Of a stretch of 64,000 nucleotides of DNA, positions 8,575 to 17,345 are shown piece after piece (positions within the stretch are counted from its first letter, which is position 1; each line of letters starts with the position of its first letter). A program made the position numbers and the translations under genes. Source of the DNA: Nitrospira sp. (GTDB lineage: Bacteria; Nitrospirota; Nitrospiria; Nitrospirales; Nitrospiraceae); assembly GCA_030653545.1 (NCBI GenBank), contig JAURZE010000024.1, positions 1-64,000 on the forward strand. Direction: 5' to 3'. Below the pieces are notes generated by a model, which ran no database searches, had not been told where the DNA came from, and was given only the letters and a program-made list of their open reading frames with translations.

Positions 8575-9645
8575 CTATGTCCTGATCGAGAGGGAGACCG
8601 ACGTCAGGCTGACCGATCGATACGCCAAGACTGCGCCGTTGACCGTCGTCGAAGGAGTGCTCACTGGGGACTCCGGTTGTCCGGCAACAGGAGTCGCAGG
8701 AAGGGCGGCTGGAGTTTCCGGTGGTCCGGCGGGGGACGCCTGCGGAGTCCGTTCACGCTCGCCCCTCAATTCCCGGCCAAGATTCTCGCGCAACTTTTTG
8801 AGGAAGTCCGGCAGATACTTCCGGATCTTTTCTGATTCCACCTTCGCCTCGTCAAGCGCGGCTAAGACTTGCTCAACCAGCGACTTCGGCTGCGAGGCAC
8901 CCGGCGCCGGAGCGACGAGGCGAGTCGTCGCGTCCGCTGCCGGAGCCGCTGCATCCGTCGAAGGCTGGGTGGGCGCCGTGGTACCGGTTGACGATTGCGG
9001 GATCGCCGCAACCGTCGAAGGCGCCGCACCCGGGGTAACCGGTGTTGAGGGAATGCGGGATGTCTGGGTTGAGGTTGGAGTCGGAGCCGGTTGATTCTCC
9101 GGCAACGCTGGCTGTCCGGTCACGGACGACGCCACCTGAGCTGCCACAACCGTCACCGATCGTTCGACATTGATACTGAGGTCCAAGCTGGATAGTGATG
9201 ACAGCCCCCCGAACTTGTCGGCGAGCGTGGCCGTCTTGGCCAGCGCTTCGTCGTCCTGGCCGCGGAAATACTTGCGGAAAATATTGCTTACCTTACGGAA
9301 CAGCTTTTCGAGATCGTGCAACTCCTGCTCGTTCAGATCCCCTTCGACCGTCACGCCATACTGCTTCTTCAATGACGCCTCAACGCTCGTGGCCTTGACC
9401 TCGACCGAGCCCTGTTCCGTCTCCGCCTTCGCCTGATAGGTCGCTGCCCGATACCGGGCTTCAAAGTCGGCGGTCAGCGTGATCTTGTCGCCTTCGGCCG
9501 TCGTCACGCTCAACTGTCCGCTCAGGTCCGTCGACGCGGAAATGGCGGACACTTTCGTATCCAACCGCTGAGCGCCCGCCGCATTCGCCGCCGGAGCCTG
9601 GAAGAATTTGGATGGGTCGAACGGGGTCAAAGCTGAGATAGGCAT
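8575..9645 (-). CDS. Hypothetical protein with Pro/Thr-rich linker and C-terminal coiled coil
   Basis: 356 residues. Residues 1-160 form a folded, charged region (with ELHDLEKLFRKVSNIFRKYF, an amphipathic helix). About 175-250 is a low-complexity Pro/Thr/Ser/Ala linker. About 255-300 is a basic helical segment (VEQVLAALDEAKVESEKIRK), followed by another Pro-rich tail. There is no signal peptide. Start ATG follows GGAAGG. I do not recognise the family; the linker suggests a tethered or multi-domain scaffold rather than an enzyme. Confidence 0.65.
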   Translation of the reverse strand: MPISALTPFDPSKFFQAPAANAAGAQRLDTKVSAISASTDLSGQLSVTTAEGDKITLTADFEARYRAATYQAKAETEQGSVEVKATSVEASLKKQYGVTVEGDLNEQELHDLEKLFRKVSNIFRKYFRGQDDEALAKTATLADKFGGLSSLSSLDLSINVERSVTVVAAQVASSVTGQPALPENQPAPTPTSTQTSRIPSTPVTPGAAPSTVAAIPQSSTGTTAPTQPSTDAAAPAADATTRLVAPAPGASQPKSLVEQVLAALDEAKVESEKIRKYLPDFLKKLRENLGRELRGERERTPQASPAGPPETPAALPATPVAGQPESPVSTPSTTVNGAVLAYRSVSLTSVSLSIRT

Positions 9646-9762
9646 AACTGCTGTTCCTTCCTGTGGACCTTATCGGATCCCCCCTAGCTAAACTTAAGGG
9701 GTGCTGTGGTATAGTGCCTCTAGATATTGGCTATTCGACTTCCTCGCGGAGAAGGAGCTCCT

Positions 9763-10182
9763 ATGCGCACACCATCAATTTCGGTACGCCTTGCTCTCAC
9801 GCTCCTGACGCTAACCCTCTCCAGCGGCTGTTCATTCAAGGCCACGCTCGATCAGACGATGGATACGACCTCCAATGTCAGCGGCACCACATCATCGGTT
9901 CATAGCTGGGTTTCAGAAGATGGGCTGGTGAAGCCGGACTACAAGGCGCTTGCCTTAATCGCGGCGAGCCGGGAGAACATGGAGCAGAACATCGCGGCCG
10001 GATCCGGCGAGTATCTGACCGCCGTCGGGACCTTGCTCGGCGTGCCGGAGCCCCGGCGCGCAGACTTCGGCGCCGCGATCCAACGCCGCTATGCCCAAGA
10101 TTGGCCAGGCTCCCATGCGGCCCCGGAGCAGTGGCTCGCGCAGCTTCACGAAACCGCCCAACCCTATCGGCTATCCCACTAA
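9763..10182 (+). CDS. Lipoprotein, resembles DUF3015
   Basis: 139 residues from the ATG at 9763, which has GAAGGAG nine bases upstream. The lipobox LSSGC puts the lipidated Cys at residue 23. The segment with AASRENMEQNIAAGSGEYL followed by a short LGVPEP turn recalls DUF3015 proteins, where this GxGExL region is conserved. It would be anchored to the inner leaflet of the outer membrane. It is 17 bases upstream of the universal stress gene, so co-transcription is likely. Function unknown. Confidence 0.7.
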   Translation: MRTPSISVRLALTLLTLTLSSGCSFKATLDQTMDTTSNVSGTTSSVHSWVSEDGLVKPDYKALALIAASRENMEQNIAAGSGEYLTAVGTLLGVPEPRRADFGAAIQRRYAQDWPGSHAAPEQWLAQLHETAQPYRLSH

Positions 10183-10199
10183 CCCCTGTCGGATCTCGT

Positions 10200-11054
10200 A
10201 TGACCACACCTCAAGCCTCCGCCGCGACACTCCCTTTTCAACGAATCCTCCATCCCTCTGATTTTTCAGAGGACAGCCACACCGGACTGGTCCACGCGGT
10301 GAAACTGGCCGTGGCCGCTCACGGCGAGCTGTCGATCATGCACATTGACCCGGATGTTCCCCGGGCGGATTTCGAAGACTTTCCCAAAGTCCGGCCGTTA
10401 CTTGAACGCTGGGGGCTCCTTCCTCACGGCAGTCCACGCGAGCAGGTGGCCGACCTGGGGATCGCGATCAAGAAGACTCGGACAGTGGCAAAGAACCGGA
10501 CCGAAGCCATTCTCCATTACCTCGCCAAGCATCCGGCCGATTTGCTGGTGATGTCCACGAATCAGCACGAAGGACTCGCCCGATGGCAGCATGAGAGTGT
10601 TGCCGAACCGGTCGCCCGTGAGAGTCAAATGGCCACGCTGTTCGTCCCCGCGCAGGTCGAAGGATTCGTGGCAAAGGATTCAGGACAACCGAAACTCCGC
10701 CGGGTGCTGGTGCCGGTGAGCGCGGAATACAGCCCGCAACTGGCCATCGACATGACCGCGCAGTTGGCGGCCGCCCTGGGCTGCGACAATCTCACGGTGA
10801 TTGTCGTGCAAGTAGGAGACGATCGCACATTGCACTCGCTCCACTACCCGATCAAGACCGGTTGGCTCTGGCACACGATGGCCTGCCAGGGAAATGTCGT
10901 GGAGGTGATTCTCGCGATGGGGAAAGATTTCGATGTCGATCTCATCGTCATGACGACGTCGAAGCAGCATACCTTACTGGATCTCATGCGAGGCAGCACC
11001 ACCGAACGTGTACTCCGCGGCGCCCGCTGCCCGCTGCTGGCCCTACCGGTCTGA
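10200..11054 (+). CDS. Tandem universal stress protein (UspA family)
   Basis: 284 residues from the ATG at 10200. Two Usp domains lie in a row: about 12-150 (FQRILHPSDFSEDS at the start) and about 165-284 (LRRVLVPVSAEYSPQ at the start). Usp domains are alpha/beta Rossmann-like and often bind ATP through a GxxGx9GS/T motif; the C-terminal domain has only a loose form of it (MRGSTTERVLRGARCPLLAL). It is cytoplasmic. The 3' end overlaps the end of the convergent lhr gene by 12 bases. Confidence 0.85.
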   Translation: MTTPQASAATLPFQRILHPSDFSEDSHTGLVHAVKLAVAAHGELSIMHIDPDVPRADFEDFPKVRPLLERWGLLPHGSPREQVADLGIAIKKTRTVAKNRTEAILHYLAKHPADLLVMSTNQHEGLARWQHESVAEPVARESQMATLFVPAQVEGFVAKDSGQPKLRRVLVPVSAEYSPQLAIDMTAQLAAALGCDNLTVIVVQVGDDRTLHSLHYPIKTGWLWHTMACQGNVVEVILAMGKDFDVDLIVMTTSKQHTLLDLMRGSTTERVLRGARCPLLALPV

Positions 11055-14000
11055 CATCCTCCGCACCACACTCACCGGCCCGTCCGACATTCCCGACATT
11101 CCTTCAGACTGCTTTCGCAGCACCGTACGCACGACCACCCCGTCTTTGAGAATGAGAAAATTCGTCGGCACGGCCGGAATTTTCGGCCCCGGCAGAATGA
11201 TTCCGGCGAGATTCAACGGATCGGACGCGGACAGTTTGATCTCTTGTCCCGTCGTAACGCTGCCCACTGACTTGCGCAGCGCGCGCAGGGCCTCCACTGC
11301 TTCCGGCAGCGCGAACTGCTCGCCGACAAAGCCCGTCACAAAGCGACCGCCGCGCAGCTCCCCTTGCAGTTCCAATTTCCGATACACCACGAGCAGGTCC
11401 CGCCACGACTGCACCAACGACTCCCGTACCAACAGATCCCGAAAGACCACCCCGTACCGGCGCAAGAGCTGGCGGGCCGTCTGCTCTGCAGAACTGAGCG
11501 CCGATGGCTGACGGCTGACCGCGTTGCGAAGCAGCGACCAGCGACCCGCTGTATGCCGTGGCCGGCGCGCCCGTTCCCGGCCCTCGGCACGGCGGCGCCG
11601 CGGATCCATGAGAGCGCGGAGATTGTCGAACCCGTCGGCCGTCACCAGGCCCGCCGCGACCAACTCCCAGAGCCCCGCCTCGACTTCCGCCGGAAGATGA
11701 TTAGTCAGCCGCACCAGATCGGCAAAGAAGCTCGCGCCTCGCTCGTGCAATGCACGGCGCAGGTCCTGGGCCACGGCACTCAACTGGCCATAGGGATCAG
11801 GTCCGGCTTGCGCCGCACCCTCTGCGAATGCCGCCATCAACCACTCTCCGTCCTCACGCGGAAACAGACTGATCGGGGCAACGCTCGTGGGCACGATGCG
11901 CCGCGCCTTATCAGCGTCACCTGAGAAGGCCAAACGCGGATGCGGCGAAATACGCCCCCAACTGACCGCGCCGCTGAGACAGAGACGGTCTAGAAACTCC
12001 GGCTCGTATTTCGCCAGGCGCACACGCAAGAGCTGCGGTTCCCAGGCGGAAGCCGCCGCTTCAAACCCAGCCAATTGCGTGATGATCTGCGTGAGTCCGG
12101 CCTCCCCATGCTGCCGAGAGCCCGGCGTCACATGCTGCCACTGAAGCAGAAAGCGCATGAACTCGGCGGCAGTGACCGGCTCGATGTCCTTGCGCAACCG
12201 GCCGATCGTCAATCGATGGATCCGCGCCAGAAGTCGGCGGTGACACCATTCGGAGGCGGAGATGCCGGAGAGTGCTGAGTCCTGGGTACTGAGTCCTGAG
12301 TGTGTTCTGAATTGCCCGCGGAGGACCTGGCCTTGCGTTTCTAATTTCAGCATCGCTGCCATGACACCATCGACAGACACATGCAGCCGGTCGGCCAGAT
12401 GCTGCACCGTCGTCGGTCCGATACTCTCCATCCACCCCTGCACCACCGCGACAAGCACTTCTTCGTCGCCGGCCGCAAGCAATCGTTCAACCCGCTCTCG
12501 ATTCTCCGCCGCCACCCAGCCCTGCACCGCTCGCCCCCCATCGCTCGACGACAACTCCACTATCCGCCCTTCTTCGATAAGGCGCGGCAAACACACGATC
12601 CAAGCCGCTCCCTCTTTGACCGGCACCCACACCAGTGTCAGCAGCGCATCGTGCAGTTCGTCGGCATCTCGCACCACCGGCCACGCCTCCCGCTCGACCT
12701 CCTCAATCGCCGCCGGGTCGAGTGCGCCGACCTGCCCGAGCATCTCCGGCGGTAGCGTCCGCCGCATTTCCACCGCCCGGGCGCGGCGCTCTTCCAGCGG
12801 CGCGTCATCGAGAAACGCGTAGGGGTTGGCGTTCAGAATCTCATGGGAAAAGACCGAGGGCACGGGCGTATCCACCGCGACGCAGCGAATCGTGCCGGCT
12901 TCGATGGCCTGCAGCACGGCCGTCAGCCCCTCCAGATCCATCGCCTCCGTCAGGCAATCTCGGATCGTTTCGTTCACGAGGGGATGATCCGGAATCTGCC
13001 TGGCTGCCCGCTCGCCGGTCAGATTCTCCTGGCAGGCGATCGCATCCGGGAAGACCGCCGCGAGCAAATCTTCCGACTTCATCCGCTGAATCTGCGGCGG
13101 CACCTTCTTGCCGTTGGAAAATCTGAGCAGCGCCAGCGACCGCGATGCATTCCACCGCCAACGCGTCGCGAACATCGGCGCGAGCAAGACTGCTTGAATC
13201 AATACTTCACGGACCGACTTCGAGTGGAGATAGCCGAAGACCGATTCCAGCGGGAAACTGTGCTTCTCGCCCAGCGAAATCACCAAACCATTGTCGGTCG
13301 CCGCGGCCTGCAGCTCGAAATCGAACGTGACGCAGAACCGTTTGCGCAGGGCGAGGCCCCAGGCCCGGTTGATCCGCCCGCCAAAGGGCGCGTGCAAAAC
13401 CAGCTGCATCCCGCCGCTTTCGTCGAAGAACCGCTCAGCGACGATCGTGTCCTGCGTCGGCACGGTCCCCAGTACGGCCTTGCCGGTGAGCACGTACTCG
13501 ATGGCCTGCTGTGCACCACGCTGATCCAATGCACACTCGTTTTTGAGCCAGCCGATGGCTGACACCTGACTGACAGCCGGATCATCAGACAGCGCACGCT
13601 CAGCAATCACGTGCCGTAATGAAGCTACTTCCGCCGATAATTCGGCTGTCCTCGACGGAGCCTCGCCACGCCAGAACGGAATGTTCGGCGGCGCGCCCTG
13701 GGCATCTTCCACACGGACCTTCCCCGCCTCGATCCCTTTGATGCGCCACGACGTATTACCCAACAACATGATGTCGCCGGCCAAACTCTCCACCGCGAAA
13801 TCCTCGTCGACCGATCCCACCACCGTCCCATCGGGCTCCGCCACCACCGCGTAGTTAGCCGTATCTGGAATGGCGCCCCCGGAGGTGATCGCCGCCAGCC
13901 GCGCGCCTCGCCGTCCCTTGATCCGCCCGTTGATCCGGTCATGGAACAGATAGGCCAGGCCCCGCCCCCGCTGAGTGGCGATCCCATCGGCCAGCATATG

Positions 14001-15353
14001 CAGGACGCCATCGAATTCGGCCCGCGACAGATCCCGATAGGAATAGGCGCGACGGACCAAAGCGAACAGCTCTTCTTCCGTCCAGGTCTGAGTGGCCGCG
14101 GCGGCGACCATCTGTTGGGAAAGAATGTCGAGCGGAGCAGGCGGGATCGTGATCTGATCCAGCGTCCCCCGGCGGATCGCGCGCACGAGCGCCGCGCACT
14201 CCAGCAGTTCATCCCGCGTCATGGCAAAGATACGGCCTTTGGGAATCGCCTTGACCCAGTGGCCCGCACGGCCGATCCGTTGCAGCCCGGTGGCGATCGC
14301 TCTCGGCGAACCGATCTGACAGACGAGATCGACCGTGCCGACATCGATCCCCAGTTCCAACGAGGCCGTGGCAATGACGACGCGCGTCTTGCCGGTCTTC
14401 AACCGTTCCTCCGCCGACAGACGAATCTGCCGCGACAGACTGCCGTGATGCGCCGCTACCACGTCAGGGCCCAGATCGTGGAGCCGCTCTTCCAGGTAGT
14501 GCGACACCCGTTCAGCCAGCCGTCGGGTGTTCACAAACACCAGTGTCGACCGGTGCTGCCGCACGAGTTCAGCCACACGGTCATAGACATCGGACCAGAT
14601 GGCGTTCGTGGCCACGGCGCTCAGCTCATCCTTCGGCACCTCAACCGCCAGATCCATCTCGCGGCGATGGCCGACATCGATGATCGTCGGACGCGGGCGA
14701 GCTCCGACCAGAAACTCCGCCACCAATTCGATGGGCCGTTGCGTGGCCGACAAGCCGATGCGTTGCGGCTTCACTAGCGTCAACGCTTCCAGCCGCTCCA
14801 GCGACAGGGCCACGTGAGCGCCCCGCTTGTTCGGCGCCAGGGCATGAATTTCATCGACGATCACCGTTCGCACCGTCTGCAACATGCGACGACTCTTGTC
14901 CGCCGTCAGGAGGATGAACAGCGACTCCGGAGTCGTCACGAGAATATGCGGCGGCCGCTTCAGCATCTGCTGCCGATCCGCCATCGGGGTATCGCCGGTG
15001 CGCACCAGCACGCGCAGCTCCGGCATGAGCAGGCCCGCTTGCAACGCCATCTGCCCGATTTCCGCCAATGGTTTTTGAAGATTTTTCTGAATGTCGTTGC
15101 TCAGGGCCTTGAGCGGCGAGACGTACAACACCTGCGTATGATCGTCGAGTTCACGAGCAAGCGCTTGCTTGAAGAGAGAATCGATGCAGGAGAGAAACGC
15201 CGCGAGGGTTTTGCCCGATCCGGTCGGCGCGGCAATCAGCGCATCCGCGCCGGATTGAATCGCCGGCCAAGCCTGCCGCTGCACATCCGTCGGCTGCCCG
15301 ACCTGCGTCAGGAACCATTCCGCGATGAGGGGATGAAAGCGGGACAGCGTCAT
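11043..15353 (-). CDS. lhr: Lhr-type ATP-dependent helicase, full length with C-terminal extension
   Basis: 1436 residues, close to the long Lhr class (E. coli Lhr is about 1540). Walker A is APTGSGKT (42-49), the DExH box is DEIH (167-170), and motif VI contains GLQRIGRAGH. After the two RecA domains come the winged-helix and Lhr-specific domains and a long C-terminal extension. Lhr is a 3'-5' DNA/RNA-DNA helicase linked to repair. Two short stretches of simple repeat-like DNA lie in frame in the C-terminal half (11493-11520 and 12270-12304) and lengthen the protein without breaking it. The reading frame is otherwise continuous. Confidence 0.92.
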   Translation of the reverse strand: MTLSRFHPLIAEWFLTQVGQPTDVQRQAWPAIQSGADALIAAPTGSGKTLAAFLSCIDSLFKQALARELDDHTQVLYVSPLKALSNDIQKNLQKPLAEIGQMALQAGLLMPELRVLVRTGDTPMADRQQMLKRPPHILVTTPESLFILLTADKSRRMLQTVRTVIVDEIHALAPNKRGAHVALSLERLEALTLVKPQRIGLSATQRPIELVAEFLVGARPRPTIIDVGHRREMDLAVEVPKDELSAVATNAIWSDVYDRVAELVRQHRSTLVFVNTRRLAERVSHYLEERLHDLGPDVVAAHHGSLSRQIRLSAEERLKTGKTRVVIATASLELGIDVGTVDLVCQIGSPRAIATGLQRIGRAGHWVKAIPKGRIFAMTRDELLECAALVRAIRRGTLDQITIPPAPLDILSQQMVAAAATQTWTEEELFALVRRAYSYRDLSRAEFDGVLHMLADGIATQRGRGLAYLFHDRINGRIKGRRGARLAAITSGGAIPDTANYAVVAEPDGTVVGSVDEDFAVESLAGDIMLLGNTSWRIKGIEAGKVRVEDAQGAPPNIPFWRGEAPSRTAELSAEVASLRHVIAERALSDDPAVSQVSAIGWLKNECALDQRGAQQAIEYVLTGKAVLGTVPTQDTIVAERFFDESGGMQLVLHAPFGGRINRAWGLALRKRFCVTFDFELQAAATDNGLVISLGEKHSFPLESVFGYLHSKSVREVLIQAVLLAPMFATRWRWNASRSLALLRFSNGKKVPPQIQRMKSEDLLAAVFPDAIACQENLTGERAARQIPDHPLVNETIRDCLTEAMDLEGLTAVLQAIEAGTIRCVAVDTPVPSVFSHEILNANPYAFLDDAPLEERRARAVEMRRTLPPEMLGQVGALDPAAIEEVEREAWPVVRDADELHDALLTLVWVPVKEGAAWIVCLPRLIEEGRIVELSSSDGGRAVQGWVAAENRERVERLLAAGDEEVLVAVVQGWMESIGPTTVQHLADRLHVSVDGVMAAMLKLETQGQVLRGQFRTHSGLSTQDSALSGISASEWCHRRLLARIHRLTIGRLRKDIEPVTAAEFMRFLLQWQHVTPGSRQHGEAGLTQIITQLAGFEAAASAWEPQLLRVRLAKYEPEFLDRLCLSGAVSWGRISPHPRLAFSGDADKARRIVPTSVAPISLFPREDGEWLMAAFAEGAAQAGPDPYGQLSAVAQDLRRALHERGASFFADLVRLTNHLPAEVEAGLWELVAAGLVTADGFDNLRALMDPRRRRAEGRERARRPRHTAGRWSLLRNAVSRQPSALSSAEQTARQLLRRYGVVFRDLLVRESLVQSWRDLLVVYRKLELQGELRGGRFVTGFVGEQFALPEAVEALRALRKSVGSVTTGQEIKLSASDPLNLAGIILPGPKIPAVPTNFLILKDGVVVRTVLRKQSEGMSGMSDGPVSVVRRMSDR
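11493..11520. repeat. Short dispersed repeat inside lhr (GATGGCTGACGGCTGACC type)
   Basis: This in-frame insert encodes about residues 1277-1287 of Lhr (QPSALSS region). Its CTGA-rich sequence is unlike the flanking codons and resembles the dispersed 'GGCTGATGGCTGA' mini-repeats seen in GC-rich bacterial intergenic DNA. Confidence 0.45.
12270..12304. repeat. Short dispersed repeat inside lhr (CTGAGTCCTG type)
   Basis: Two imperfect units of ACTGAGTCCTGAG/GGTG lie side by side and encode about residues 1016-1028 (STQDSALSG region) in frame. A similar run occurs between genes at 62910-62946. Confidence 0.5.
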
Positions 15354-15525
15354 CGCGGCATCTTAGCACGCACTACAGGGCTGCTCCACCAGGCCAGACC
15401 ACTGGTCTATCCACTCTCTCCGCGAAGTAAAGTCACCGCACCATTGACCGATAGAGGTAGCGAAGAGATCCATTCGCCGGCTGGCGTCATGGACAACCGT
15501 GCCTCAATGGCGCTCACAGGTGACT

Positions 15526-15966
15526 ATGCATACGACGCTGCAGAACACACACTCCGGAGACTCCGCTGAGCCACGGACCACCATGCGGTCGTCGATACTC
15601 CTCCTCATGGCCTTCGGCCTCATCATAGGGCTCATCCTCATGATGGCAACGAGGAGGCCAGCCGTATCTTGCCCGGAGGAGTTGATCGGCACATGGAGTA
15701 CGGCCGCACCGGGCTATGAAAGCGGCATGCTGGTGATGACCAAACACGCCGTCGTTTTCAGTGCAGGGGGGGATCATCTCGATGCTCAAGCGGTTCGTCG
15801 GCTGGAAACCGTCCCTGAGGGGCGCCGCGTGCTCTACACACTCGTCTACGGCAACTCTCGAAACGAGGAACAGACGCTCGTATTCTTCTACGATTCTCGC
15901 GAGCAGACCATCACCTTCAAAAATCAATCCCACCTCATCTGGACCAGAACCATGGTGGAGTCGTGA
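15526..15966 (+). CDS. Membrane-anchored exported protein, unknown function
   Basis: 146 residues with one membrane helix (about 20-42, SSILLLMAFGLIIGLIL) and an extracytoplasmic domain beginning SCPEELIGTWST, which resembles small lipocalin-like 'threshold' proteins with GTW near the start. The ATG at 15526 has AGGTGA close by; a later ATG at 15583 would also keep the helix. Its stop overlaps the next gene's GTG start (GTGA), making it first in the five-gene unit that ends with the hybrid kinase. Family unknown. Confidence 0.6.
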   Translation: MHTTLQNTHSGDSAEPRTTMRSSILLLMAFGLIIGLILMMATRRPAVSCPEELIGTWSTAAPGYESGMLVMTKHAVVFSAGGDHLDAQAVRRLETVPEGRRVLYTLVYGNSRNEEQTLVFFYDSREQTITFKNQSHLIWTRTMVES

Positions 15967-16631
15967 TCGCCTACTTCAAACGGCGACAGCTCTTCGTACA
16001 TCCCATTCAGTACTGGTTTGTCGCCACGACGCTGGTGTATTTCTCATGCCTCTTGATCGTGCTCTACGGCGCGGTCTTCCTCCCGATGGCACAGCCCCTA
16101 GAAACTCCCACGGTCTCCTGGGAAGAACGTGCCCAGGTCGCGACCCAGATTCTGGAGCTGAACACGCGGGTGTGGCCCTGGCTGCTCGTGACGTTCCTCG
16201 GGTTGCTCCTGCACTCCATGTATTTCATGCACCGCATCGCCGGTCCCCTCTATCGATTCGCCACACTCTTCCGATCCATCGGAGCCGGGCACCTTCACCA
16301 ACGCGCCAGATTACGGAAACACGATTATCTCCATCGGGAAGCGCGGGACTTCAACGCCATGCTCGACTATCTGGAACACCACATGGCGCTGCTACATCGG
16401 CATGGCACAGCCATAGCCCAGACCTATGAGGATGCGGTCCGTCCGATCCAACAGCAGTCGTCGAACCAGTTGAACGCTGCGCTCCAAGCGCTCGAAACGG
16501 ATATCTCCCAACTCCAGCTCTGCGTCGCGGCATTCAAGCCACAGGAGGCACCGCTGTCACCCTCTCAACTGTCCCTTGAGTTTGCGGATCGGGTCACCGA
16601 TGACCCACCGGCCAGGTTGAAGGCGGCATAG
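15963..16631 (+). CDS. Two-helix membrane protein with orphan HAMP domain (paralogue 1)
   Basis: 222 residues starting at GTG. Membrane helices at about 18-42 and 72-90 enclose a short periplasmic loop. A HAMP domain follows (about 90-140; HRIAGPLYRF carries the conserved Gly-Pro), then a helical tail (about 140-222). There is no kinase, cyclase or methyl-accepting domain, so any output must pass to a partner. It is clearly paralogous to the next gene: both share FVHPIQ, SWxERAxVAT and HRIAGPLYRF. HAMP relays normally sit in sensor proteins; here it is directly upstream of a pseudopilin and a hybrid kinase. Confidence 0.75.
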   Translation: MIAYFKRRQLFVHPIQYWFVATTLVYFSCLLIVLYGAVFLPMAQPLETPTVSWEERAQVATQILELNTRVWPWLLVTFLGLLLHSMYFMHRIAGPLYRFATLFRSIGAGHLHQRARLRKHDYLHREARDFNAMLDYLEHHMALLHRHGTAIAQTYEDAVRPIQQQSSNQLNAALQALETDISQLQLCVAAFKPQEAPLSPSQLSLEFADRVTDDPPARLKAA

Positions 16632-16633
16632 CC

Positions 16634-17341
16634 ATGAACGACGTGCTTCCCGTCACGAGCAACCCGACTCCGTCCACTGAAGCGCCACCCGCCTCTTCAG
16701 CGGCACATCCGCCCCTGCGCCATCGCCAATCCGGGCTACAGAACCCTCACACACAGAGACGACGGCTGGCCTTCGTGCATCCGATTCAGGCGCGCCTCCT
16801 CATCCTGACCCTCACGTACACAATGATGATCGCGCTGCTGTTGGCCATCCCCGTGTTCAGGCCCCTCATGCAAGCCCTCGACAACCCGGCGCTCTCCTGG
16901 CAGGAGCGAGCCGTCGTCGCAACCGACTTGCTCAATCTGCACGCCCGATACTGGCCTTGGGCACTGGGAGCCGTGGCGGTACTGACCATCCATTGCCTGC
17001 ACTCCCTGCGGGTGGTGCATCGCATCGCCGGCCCCCTCTATCGATTCAAGCAGCTCTACCGAGAGATCGGCGAGGGCGACCTGTCCATCAGAGCGACACT
17101 CCGCCAACACGACTACCTGACGCCTGAAGCAGACCTCTTGAATCGGATGACGGCCCAACTCCAGGCCAGAATCAGCACAAGCAAACAAGCGCAGACAACG
17201 CTGGCGTTGGACGTCGAACGGCTCAAAGAAGCCGTTGCCCGTGAACACAATCCAACCCTCGCCACACTCGTGCAACAGACCGAACAGGATCTGGCGAGCC
17301 TAAAAGAGTCCCTCGATTGGTTCAAAACTCATAGGGGATAG
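16634..17341 (+). CDS. Two-helix membrane protein with orphan HAMP domain (paralogue 2)
   Basis: 235 residues beginning two bases after the previous stop. It has a Ser/Pro-rich cytoplasmic N-terminus (1-42), helices at about 53-75 and 107-128, a HAMP domain (129-175, HRIAGPLYRF) and a C-terminal coiled coil (about 175-235). The architecture and motifs match the upstream gene, so the two arose by tandem duplication and may form a heterodimer. No output domain is present. Confidence 0.75.
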   Translation: MNDVLPVTSNPTPSTEAPPASSAAHPPLRHRQSGLQNPHTQRRRLAFVHPIQARLLILTLTYTMMIALLLAIPVFRPLMQALDNPALSWQERAVVATDLLNLHARYWPWALGAVAVLTIHCLHSLRVVHRIAGPLYRFKQLYREIGEGDLSIRATLRQHDYLTPEADLLNRMTAQLQARISTSKQAQTTLALDVERLKEAVAREHNPTLATLVQQTEQDLASLKESLDWFKTHRG

Positions 17342-17345
17342 ACAC

